Source of the DNA: Bacillota bacterium
GTDB lineage: Bacteria > Bacillota > Bacilli > Lactobacillales > Aerococcaceae
Direction: 5' to 3'
Assembly (NCBI GenBank): GCA_023442905.1
Contig: JAEZWY010000166.1
Location: 1 to 6,560, forward strand
DNA length: 6,560 bases
The position numbers were made by a program, and so were the translations under genes. The notes beneath the pieces were generated by a model, which worked only from the letters and a program-made list of their open reading frames with translations, did not search any database and was not told the DNA's origin. This document shows, piece after piece, positions 1 through 4,728 of this stretch. The first letter of the stretch is position 1. Each line of letters opens with the position of its first letter.

Positions 1-1038
1 CGTCGACCCCGTCAGCAAAGCCACTTTGTAATCCGTTTTTTCAAAGAATCCTGATATGGAGGCATAGTGTTGGTCAGCTAAAATTTCAGTTGGTACCATC
101 ATAGCTCCTTGAAAACCTGCATCAATCGTTGCCACTAAGCAAATCATAGCTACTACCGTTTTCCCGGATCCAACATCTCCTTGAAGAAGACGGTTCATCT
201 GGAAGGGTTGCCGCAAATCTGCACAAATTTCATTGACTACAGCCTTTTGGCCAGCTGTCAATTCAAAGGGAATAGTCTGGATAAAGTCACGAAGATGGTC
301 GTTATCATAAAGTATTTGAGCACCATTGGCAATTCGGCGTTGTTGTAATTTGCGCCATTGTAATTTCAAGGCGTACAAGAAGAGTTCTTGATATTTCAAT
401 TGCCGCCTTGCTTGTCGATTATCCTCTTCACTATCTGGAAAATGGATTTGCTGGATGGCCAACTTATGCGGCATGAGTTGGTATTTTTCCCGCAAAGCTT
501 CGGGCAATAATTCTACAACTAGGTCCCCGTATAAATCAATAGCTTGCTTGATTAAATCGGTCAGCGATTTAGTTGATAGACCCTGAGTTAGATGATAAAT
601 TGCTTCAAAATCATTATCACCACTCTCCTCATCTTGGTGGTTGGAGAACAGTTTGATGCCTACAATTTGTTGTTTAGCCGCTTCAAATTTCCCATAAACA
701 ACAATTTCTTGGTTGACCTGAATATTCTTTTTTAAGTAAGGCTGGTTAAAGAAGATAACCTGCAATACCTCATGGTCCATAGCTAAGCGAAAGGTCAAAC
801 GGTTGCGGTTGCGCCCAAAATATTGGACAACAGGTTCCGTCACCACTACACCTTTCACCGAAGCCTTGGTATTATCCACTAATTCACCGGCTGATTTTAC
901 AGACACATCTTCATATCGGAAAGGAATATGGTAAAGCAAATCTTCTACCGTTGATATCCCAACCTTTTCTAATAATGCCGCTTTTTTTGCGCCAACACCC
1001 TTCAATACTGTCACTGAATCGGATAAAGCTCGTGCCAT
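1..1038 (-). CDS. recG: ATP-dependent DNA helicase RecG, N-terminal part (cut by window edge)
   Basis: RecG is a cytosolic superfamily 2 helicase that remodels stalled replication forks and Holliday junctions. The visible 346 residues are about half of the usual length of near 680; the rest lies beyond position 1, so this is an edge cut and not a broken gene. In order: an N-terminal helical segment starting MARALSDSV; the wedge/OB-fold with FGRNRNRLTFRLAM near residues 74-86 and an FFNQPYLKKN segment near 96-105; the helicase entry motif FELTAGQKA near 258-266; Walker A GDVGSGKT at 287-294; motif Ia PTEILADQH at 316-324; and LTGST at the cut end. Two ATGs are adjacent (1041 and 1038). The second is chosen because the AGGAGG at 1045-1050 then sits 6 bases away instead of 3. 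A terminator separates it from the oxidoreductase gene upstream. The family assignment is secure. Confidence 0.96.
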   Translation of the reverse strand, partial: MARALSDSVTVLKGVGAKKAALLEKVGISTVEDLLYHIPFRYEDVSVKSAGELVDNTKASVKGVVVTEPVVQYFGRNRNRLTFRLAMDHEVLQVIFFNQPYLKKNIQVNQEIVVYGKFEAAKQQIVGIKLFSNHQDEESGDNDFEAIYHLTQGLSTKSLTDLIKQAIDLYGDLVVELLPEALREKYQLMPHKLAIQQIHFPDSEEDNRQARRQLKYQELFLYALKLQWRKLQQRRIANGAQILYDNDHLRDFIQTIPFELTAGQKAVVNEICADLRQPFQMNRLLQGDVGSGKTVVAMICLVATIDAGFQGAMMVPTEILADQHYASISGFFEKTDYKVALLTGST

Positions 1039-1044
1039 CATAAT

Positions 1045-1054
1045 CCTCCTTTCC
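1045..1054 (-). promoter_or_regulatory. Ribosome binding site of recG
   Basis: On the minus strand this reads GGAAAGGAGG, a near-complete anti-16S match. It is followed after 6 bases by ATG at 1038 and after only 3 bases by ATG at 1041. The spacing favours the downstream of the two tandem start codons. Confidence 0.8.
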
Positions 1055-1076
1055 TACAAATTAACTAGTCATAATG

Positions 1077-1105
1077 AAAGAAACCCGGTCAAACCAGGCT
1101 TCTTT
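1077..1105 (-). terminator. Rho-independent terminator after the luciferase-like gene
   Basis: A 13-pair stem with a 3-base loop (1090-1092). The two mismatches seen on the plus strand (1083/1099 and 1086/1096) become G-U wobbles in minus-strand RNA, which assigns the hairpin to minus-strand transcripts. The 3' arm ends in UUUCUUU, so the U-rich tract is part of the stem. It lies 43 bases past the oxidoreductase stop codon and ends 39 bases before the recG start. Confidence 0.72.
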
Positions 1106-1132
1106 AAACAATTCACCTTATCTCTAAGATCA

Positions 1133-1138
1133 ATTATA
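1133..1138 (-). promoter_or_regulatory. Possible -10 element upstream of recG
   Basis: A perfect TATAAT on the minus strand just past the oxidoreductase stop. No good -35 hexamer lies 16-18 bases upstream and there is no TG extension. If active, it would give recG a leader that contains the 1077-1105 hairpin. In AT-rich sequence a lone TATAAT is weak evidence. Confidence 0.25.
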
Positions 1139-1147
1139 TCGTTATCA

Positions 1148-2155
1148 TTAAATATTTACCTGACTCAAGATTTCAATCAGGGCGCGTCGATTTGCAAATC
1201 CTGATAAATGGTTAGCAATTAAGAAACCATCTGCATCAGTTTCGTCTTTCAACCGGCGCAACTGCATTTCTACCTGTTTAGGTGTACCGTATACTTTTCT
1301 TGAAGCATGTCTATCTTCTTCATTCGGGTCGCTTGTTGTCACAAAATCTCTAGCTTCAGAAACTTCCATCAACTCCAAATAAGCCCGTTTGTCATCTTCA
1401 AAAGCATCAATCCAGTCATTTAAAGCGTAATTTAAAGCTTCTTTCATATTACGTTTGGTAGATGTCACCGCATAGATTGCCACTAGTACTGACGGTTTCG
1501 GCATCCCTTTAGAAGATTTAAAGTTTTCCCGATAGATTTTAATGGTTTCAATACATTCAGCTAAGTCACCTGAGAAGAATAAACCAAATACCATCCCTAA
1601 CCCTTTTTCCGCGATAAATTTGGCGTTACGGCGTGAACCTAACATAGTATAAAGTGGCGTCACCCCATCAAAGTAAGCTGGCATTACACGTAGTCCATGC
1701 ATTTCATCTTCAGTTGCTAGGTCATCATAAAGTAAACCTGCAATTTGTGAAATCGTCTTTTCATAATCTAGTCCGCGGTTGATCTGCATCCCTAATGTTT
1801 CTTGGCGGGTAACCTCTTTTGGCATAGAATGGCCAACACCTGCTTCAACACGCCCAGGATACATCGCTTCAAGCACCATATAATTCTCAGCAATCTGATA
1901 AGGAGTGGAATTATTAATAATTACCGCACCTGTACCCAACTTAATTTGCTTTGTTTCTGCACCATAACGCGATAATAATAACTGCGGAGTTGAAGATAAG
2001 ACGGCTGGCGTTGAATGATGTTCCGTTAACCAATACCGGTCCAAGCCCTTTTCATCCGCCAATTTAGCCAATTCTATTGACTGCTCAAAGGATTCCAATA
2101 CCGATGTATTTTTATCCCGAGGTATAAAATCTAAAATACCGATCCCTAAAGTCAT
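1148..2155 (-). CDS. Luciferase-like (LLM class) flavin-dependent oxidoreductase
   Basis: A 335-residue cytosolic protein of the bacterial luciferase-like superfamily, a TIM-barrel fold that uses reduced FMN and oxygen. It most resembles the 'luciferase family oxidoreductase, group 1' type (the style of Bacillus YtmO/YvbT). Visible family signatures are LDF near residues 8-10 on the first strand, RYWLTEHH at 40-47, SSTPQLLL near 54-61, IKLGTGAVIINNSTP at 71-85, the AENYMVLEAMYPGRVEAGVGHS block at 89-110, and a conserved-style C-terminal GTPKQVEMQLRRL segment. Length is normal and the frame is intact. The ATG is preceded by GAGGAG at 7 bases. It is transcribed divergently from the lipoprotein gene and ends at its own terminator. 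The substrate cannot be read from the sequence. Related enzymes oxidise sulfonates, modified cysteines, aldehydes or amines, so a scavenging role is only inferred from the neighbour. Confidence 0.88.
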   Translation of the reverse strand: MTLGIGILDFIPRDKNTSVLESFEQSIELAKLADEKGLDRYWLTEHHSTPAVLSSTPQLLLSRYGAETKQIKLGTGAVIINNSTPYQIAENYMVLEAMYPGRVEAGVGHSMPKEVTRQETLGMQINRGLDYEKTISQIAGLLYDDLATEDEMHGLRVMPAYFDGVTPLYTMLGSRRNAKFIAEKGLGMVFGLFFSGDLAECIETIKIYRENFKSSKGMPKPSVLVAIYAVTSTKRNMKEALNYALNDWIDAFEDDKRAYLELMEVSEARDFVTTSDPNEEDRHASRKVYGTPKQVEMQLRRLKDETDADGFLIANHLSGFANRRALIEILSQVNI

Positions 2156-2188
2156 TTTGTCACTCCTCTTACTGATTTCAATAACCCT

Positions 2189-2199
2189 ATTTTACCATA
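2189..2199 (-). promoter_or_regulatory. Extended -10 promoter of the luciferase-like gene
   Basis: The minus strand reads TATGGTAAAAT: a TAAAAT -10 (2189-2194) with an extended TG. No convincing -35 lies 17 bases upstream, which is common for extended -10 promoters. Transcription would start near 2182 and leave a leader of about 27 bases that carries the ribosome binding site. The exoA promoter at 6490-6500 has the same sequence except for one base. Confidence 0.55.
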
Positions 2200-2224
2200 T
2201 GTGAAAAAAGAATAAACTGCCCAA

Positions 2225-2236
2225 TTGCATTTGCAA
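2225..2236. repeat. Short dyad TTGCA-TT-TGCAA in the divergent control region
   Basis: Two 5-base arms with a 2-base spacer form an inverted repeat, 26 bases upstream of the oxidoreductase -10 extension. It could be a regulator site, but a 5-base dyad occurs often by chance in AT-rich DNA. Confidence 0.3.
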
Positions 2237-2249
2237 AAAATGAAATTGA

Positions 2250-2271
2250 ATCATTAGCTGTCAATAATGAT
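2250..2271. repeat. 7-bp inverted repeat, candidate operator
   Basis: ATCATTA (2250-2256) and TAATGAT (2265-2271) are perfect reverse complements separated by 8 bases, giving a 22-base site with arm centres 15 bases apart. It sits near the middle of the 215-base gap between the two divergent starts, where one regulator could act on both genes. It is not followed by a T-run and does not look like a terminator. The regulator is unknown. Confidence 0.45.
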
Positions 2272-2370
2272 CGAAATCCAGTAACCCCTTCCAAGCATAT
2301 TGTGCCTTTATTCCTAATAATCTGTGATAAATTTAAGACAATGAATAAAATCCTTTTGGGAGGTAAAATA

Positions 2371-3192
2371 ATGAAAAAATACTTACGTTATCTTGGACTG
2401 GCTTTAATCACTTTGGTGGTCGCTGCTTGCGGAAAGCAGACGGAAGATACACAAACCATCAAAGTGGCCACTTCACCTGGGCCTTATTCTATTCTATTTA
2501 TGGAAGAAGTGGCGCCACGATTAGAAGAACAAGGCTATACAGTTGAAGAAATTCAGTTTTCCGAACTACGTCAAGCTATGATTGCTGTTGATGAAGGGGA
2601 AGCAGATATCAACGTGGACGGTAACCGGTTGAACACTGAAAGCTATAACGATACTTTGGACGCTAGCTTTGAGCAAATCGTCCGTATTCCAACCGTACCG
2701 GCAGCCATTTATCCGGGTCAAAAAGACAGCCTTGATGATGTTGAAGAAGGTGATACCATCGCTATCGGTAATGGTACGGTTTCTATGATGCGCGGTTTAT
2801 TATTGATGCAAGACCTTGGTTGGATTACTTTAAACCCGGATGTTCAACCAGCTCAAGTGACTGCTGACGATATTGAAGAAAATCATGTAGGCATTGAAAT
2901 TGTCGAAATGCAAGGGGCCGCTATCCCGCCTGCAATCCAAGACGTTTCTTATGCCTTAGTTGCTGGTTCAATCGCTTATGATGCCGGTATGGACTTAGAA
3001 TCTCGCCTGGTCACAGAACAACCAATCGAAGGCTTACTACTTGAAGCCATCACCACTGCTGATAAAATAGACGAGCCTTGGGTAGAAGATATCAAAGCCA
3101 TCTACCAATCAGAAGACTTCAACCAAGCAGTACTTGACCGTAATGAAGAAATTGGTACTGAATTCTGGATTATTCCCGAAGAAAATCAATAA
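2371..3192 (+). CDS. MetQ/NlpA-family substrate-binding lipoprotein, solitary
   Basis: A 273-residue ABC-importer solute-binding lipoprotein. The signal peptide is MKKYL, then a hydrophobic stretch (about residues 8-19), with lipobox VVAAC and lipidated Cys20, so it is anchored outside the cytoplasmic membrane. The mature part follows the NlpA pattern: KVATSPGPYS (31-40), AVDEGEADIN (72-81), a DTIAIGN-type strand (128-134), RGLLLMQDLGWI (141-152), and EMQGAAIPPAIQDVSYALVAGSIAYDAG (179-206). Several positions that contact methionine in MetQ differ. The usual FQH after the EGE/D-x-N segment reads D83-G84-N85, the Asn before RAL-type residues is Ser138, and the N-G-N-Y loop is A198-G-S200-I. The bound ligand may therefore not be methionine. 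The start at 2371 is chosen over an upstream GTG at 2302 because GGGAGG (2358-2363) lies 7 bases before it and it opens a correct signal peptide. No permease or ATPase gene is adjacent. Confidence 0.87.
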   Translation: MKKYLRYLGLALITLVVAACGKQTEDTQTIKVATSPGPYSILFMEEVAPRLEEQGYTVEEIQFSELRQAMIAVDEGEADINVDGNRLNTESYNDTLDASFEQIVRIPTVPAAIYPGQKDSLDDVEEGDTIAIGNGTVSMMRGLLLMQDLGWITLNPDVQPAQVTADDIEENHVGIEIVEMQGAAIPPAIQDVSYALVAGSIAYDAGMDLESRLVTEQPIEGLLLEAITTADKIDEPWVEDIKAIYQSEDFNQAVLDRNEEIGTEFWIIPEENQ

Positions 3193-3204
3193 ATGTATAA
3201 ACAA

Positions 3205-3249
3205 AAAAGCCATCGTGGTAAGGATTCGTCCCCAACCGCGATGGCTTTT
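3205..3249. terminator. Bidirectional rho-independent terminator between convergent genes
   Basis: The outer stem is AAAAGCCATCG (3205-3215) paired with CGATGGCTTTT (3239-3249), extended by a T-G pair and GGT/ACC. After an AA/CCA internal loop, a GGA/TCC stem carries a TTCG loop (3225-3228). On the plus strand it ends the lipoprotein transcript 12 bases past the stop, with a short TTTTC tail. On the minus strand it is followed by TTTTTTG and ends the amidase transcript. Confidence 0.88.
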
Positions 3250-3304
3250 CTCATATGTTGATCTAAATTGTTTTAACTATTTTCCCGCATATAACCATAA
3301 TATA

Positions 3305-3883
3305 TTAACAAGTACACTGGCAAACTTTATCATCCGCAACTTGAACGCCGACAACAGCTTCCACCATATTTTTGGCCACTAAATCTAAATTCGCCAAATA
3401 ATAATTACGATCAGTAGCATCCGCCAGGAAAAATAACTCCAATAACCGGTAGTTAATCCCCCAACGACGGGCATTGTTACAATTCAACAAGTCTCCTCTC
3501 TTTGACAAGCCTAAACCGTTTCTAGTGACTAAGCCAAAATGCTTTTGAATCATCGCAATCAAGTTATCATCCATGGCATCCGTTACATAATCAGCGTGTA
3601 TAATCACATGCCCACCTTTTTGTGGTTTAGCCGCTGCGTCCATATGCACCTCAACAACCACCCAATCCGCATAAGTCTTCATATCCGCTGCATGTTGGTA
3701 AAGATTGTCCATGTAAAAGGCCACTTTGATGCCTGCTTGCTTTGCCCATTTTTCAATATAGGGCTTCAACTTCCGTACCATTTCTGCCTCGGTAAAGTGT
3801 CCCGAAACAGCACCCGGATCACCATTCCCATGACTAAATGCAATTAAAAGTCCCTTATATTCTTTAAATGTAGTTGCTTTCAT
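3305..3883 (-). CDS. N-acetylmuramoyl-L-alanine amidase (Amidase_3 type), compact
   Basis: A zinc-dependent amidase that cleaves the bond between N-acetylmuramic acid and L-alanine in peptidoglycan. The 192 residues are almost all catalytic domain. The metal ligands fit His18 (in FSHGNGDPGA), Glu32 (in HFTEAE) and His80 (in VVVEVHMDAA); the catalytic glutamate fits Glu149 (in NYRLLELFF). GGHVIIH (90-96) and NARRWGINYR (137-146) also match the family. There is no signal peptide, membrane segment or cell-wall-binding domain, so export would need a holin, lysis or another route; phage endolysin catalytic domains look like this. The C-terminus carries three alternating cysteines (188, 190, 192). 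Its GGAGG site lies in the TAG stop of the preceding sigma-like gene (TTAGGAGGCAATATG), with 8 bases between the genes, so translation is probably coupled. It ends 55 bases before the shared terminator. Confidence 0.85.
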   Translation of the reverse strand: MKATTFKEYKGLLIAFSHGNGDPGAVSGHFTEAEMVRKLKPYIEKWAKQAGIKVAFYMDNLYQHAADMKTYADWVVVEVHMDAAAKPQKGGHVIIHADYVTDAMDDNLIAMIQKHFGLVTRNGLGLSKRGDLLNCNNARRWGINYRLLELFFLADATDRNYYLANLDLVAKNMVEAVVGVQVADDKVCQCTC

Positions 3884-3891
3884 ATTGCCTC

Positions 3892-4431
3892 CTAACCCAC
3901 CAATAAGTGGCGAATAGACTGTAGTTTATCCATCAAATTGCGTTTCTTATTGTAAATAGCTTGGCGGGAAATCGGGTAAATTTCAAGCAATAACTTGGTC
4001 TTCCCCTGACAAGCAATCACCTGGTAGAGAAAATCCAAATCACGATACCGCAATATTTTCGCTGCCTCAGCTAGGAAATGTTGAATATCAGCTGTTATTT
4101 CAATTGTCTGCCCTTCACCCAAACCAGCCTCAAATACCCACTCATCCGTTGTCGAAAACTCCTGACCACCCTGGCGCGTATACTTCCGTAACTCATCCAA
4201 AACCCGCCAAGCCATCACCCGCTTCACATAAGCCACAAATCGGTAACGGTCACCTTCACTCAACGGATCCCCATCAAATTCCTCCGCCGCTTGATATAAA
4301 GCAATCTGCGCCAACTGGTAGACATCATCATAATAAGCCTTATACACATCCACATGATACCGATTTAAGACATGCACAATCACACCATGATATTGGTCCA
4401 ACAACTCCGGATACCGATACTGATCAAACAT
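3892..4431 (-). CDS. Small sigma-70-family factor, ComX/SigH-like
   Basis: A 179-residue predicted RNA polymerase sigma factor. Sigma region 2 is visible as YYDDVYQLAQIALYQAAEEFD (33-53), which resembles the core-binding helix pattern, followed by YRFVAYVKRVMAWRVLDELRKYTRQ (63-87), which matches the -10-recognition helix with its conserved I/V-L-D-x-x-R-K ending. After a linker, the C-terminus (about 132-172) has a region-4-like helix-turn-helix: GKTKLLLEIYPISRQAIYNKKRNLMDKL. Size and architecture fit the competence-type sigma factors of Lactobacillales (ComX/SigH) better than ECF factors; this is by pattern, not alignment. No anti-sigma gene is visible. Start: ATG at 4431 behind AGGGGAGG with a rather long spacing of 11 bases; an in-frame stop at 4459-4461 and no other start codon rule out extension. 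It is the first gene of an operon with the amidase. Confidence 0.78.
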   Translation of the reverse strand: MFDQYRYPELLDQYHGVIVHVLNRYHVDVYKAYYDDVYQLAQIALYQAAEEFDGDPLSEGDRYRFVAYVKRVMAWRVLDELRKYTRQGGQEFSTTDEWVFEAGLGEGQTIEITADIQHFLAEAAKILRYRDLDFLYQVIACQGKTKLLLEIYPISRQAIYNKKRNLMDKLQSIRHLLVG

Positions 4432-4476
4432 AAACGCAAATTCCTCCCCTAAACGAGCCTAAAGTTTCTTGTCATC

Positions 4477-4486
4477 ACCTGCAGGT
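4477..4486. repeat. Perfect 10-bp palindrome in the sigma-gene leader
   Basis: ACCTGCAGGT is its own reverse complement and is GC-rich inside an AT-rich gap. It lies between the possible -10 (4492-4497) and the ribosome binding site (4443-4450), at about the expected transcription start. A repressor here would block the sigma-amidase operon. It is also flanked by AAGTT (4462-4466) and AACTT (4487-4491). Function is inferred from position only. Confidence 0.4.
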
Positions 4487-4491
4487 AACTT

Positions 4492-4521
4492 AAAATACGT
4501 TTAATACTCGGAAAAAGGCAA
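4492..4521 (-). promoter_or_regulatory. Possible promoter of the sigma-amidase operon
   Basis: On the minus strand: TTGCCT (4516-4521) as -35, 18 bases, then TATTTT (4492-4497) as -10. Each hexamer matches 4 of 6 consensus bases. Transcription would start near 4485 and give a leader of about 54 bases. No competence-box motif of the streptococcal TACGAATA type was seen in the gap. Confidence 0.35.
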
Positions 4522-4550
4522 GTCCGCGCCACGCTGATTACCTATTATTT

Positions 4551-4579
4551 TTGACCACTATTATCACCTAAAAGATAAA
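4551..4579 (+). promoter_or_regulatory. Possible upstream promoter of the unknown gene
   Basis: TTGACC (4551-4556), 17 bases, then GATAAA (4574-4579). The spacing is ideal, with 4 to 5 of 6 matches per hexamer. It would give a leader of over 140 bases that includes the 4654-4667 palindrome. It competes with the nearer candidate at 4687-4695. Confidence 0.3.
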
Positions 4580-4653
4580 AACATTGAATCAAAACTGCTA
4601 AATGCTAACAAATTATCACTCGCTTTATATAAAATTATCTTTTTTCAAATCAC

Positions 4654-4667
4654 ACAAAATATTTTGT
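4654..4667. repeat. Perfect 14-bp palindrome ACAAAATATTTTGT, candidate operator
   Basis: The site is fully self-complementary. It ends 19 bases before the -10 start of the unknown gene's nearer promoter, so it covers or abuts its -35 region, a classic repressor or activator position. The surrounding DNA is very AT-rich, which raises the chance of coincidence, but the CA...TG ends and full 14-base symmetry make it stand out. I cannot match it to a known regulator box. Confidence 0.45.
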
Positions 4668-4686
4668 TTCATAAAAATAAATACAA

Positions 4687-4695
4687 TGTTATAAA
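4687..4695 (+). promoter_or_regulatory. Extended -10 promoter of the unknown gene
   Basis: TGTTATAAA: an extended TG followed by TATAAA (5 of 6 to consensus). The -35 position holds only a poor hexamer (TTTCAT at 17 bases). Transcription would start near 4702, just upstream of the AAAGGTGG ribosome binding site at 4715-4722. Confidence 0.5.
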
Positions 4696-4728
4696 TAAGA
4701 TAAGCAAAAAATATAAAGGTGGTAGAAA

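Noticed and set aside
2259..2264. Consensus TTGACA -35 on the minus strand upstream of the oxidoreductase
   Set aside because: No acceptable -10 lies 16-18 bases downstream; the extended -10 at 2189-2199 explains the promoter better.
2302..2370. Upstream GTG start for the lipoprotein, adding 23 residues
   Set aside because: No ribosome binding site stands before it, and it would bury the lipoprotein signal peptide. The ATG at 2371 has GGGAGG at 7 bases.
2156..2370. Search for a T-box or SAM riboswitch upstream of the MetQ-like gene
   Set aside because: No conserved riboswitch core and no terminator hairpin were seen before the start codon.
3134..3382. Open frame of 82 codons on the plus strand across the end of the lipoprotein gene
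   Set aside because: It overlaps the lipoprotein in another frame, runs through the terminator hairpin and has no start signal.
3539..3847. Open frame of 102 codons on the plus strand opposite the amidase gene
   Set aside because: It is antisense to the catalytic domain, lacks a ribosome binding site and has no recognisable motif.
4104..4433. Open frame of 109 codons on the plus strand opposite the sigma-like gene
   Set aside because: Proline- and histidine-rich low-complexity translation, no ribosome binding site, and entirely antisense to a gene with clear family motifs.
4602..4694. Small frame of 30 codons in the AT-rich gap
   Set aside because: No ribosome binding site, composition like the surrounding non-coding DNA, and it runs through the palindrome and promoter of the next gene.
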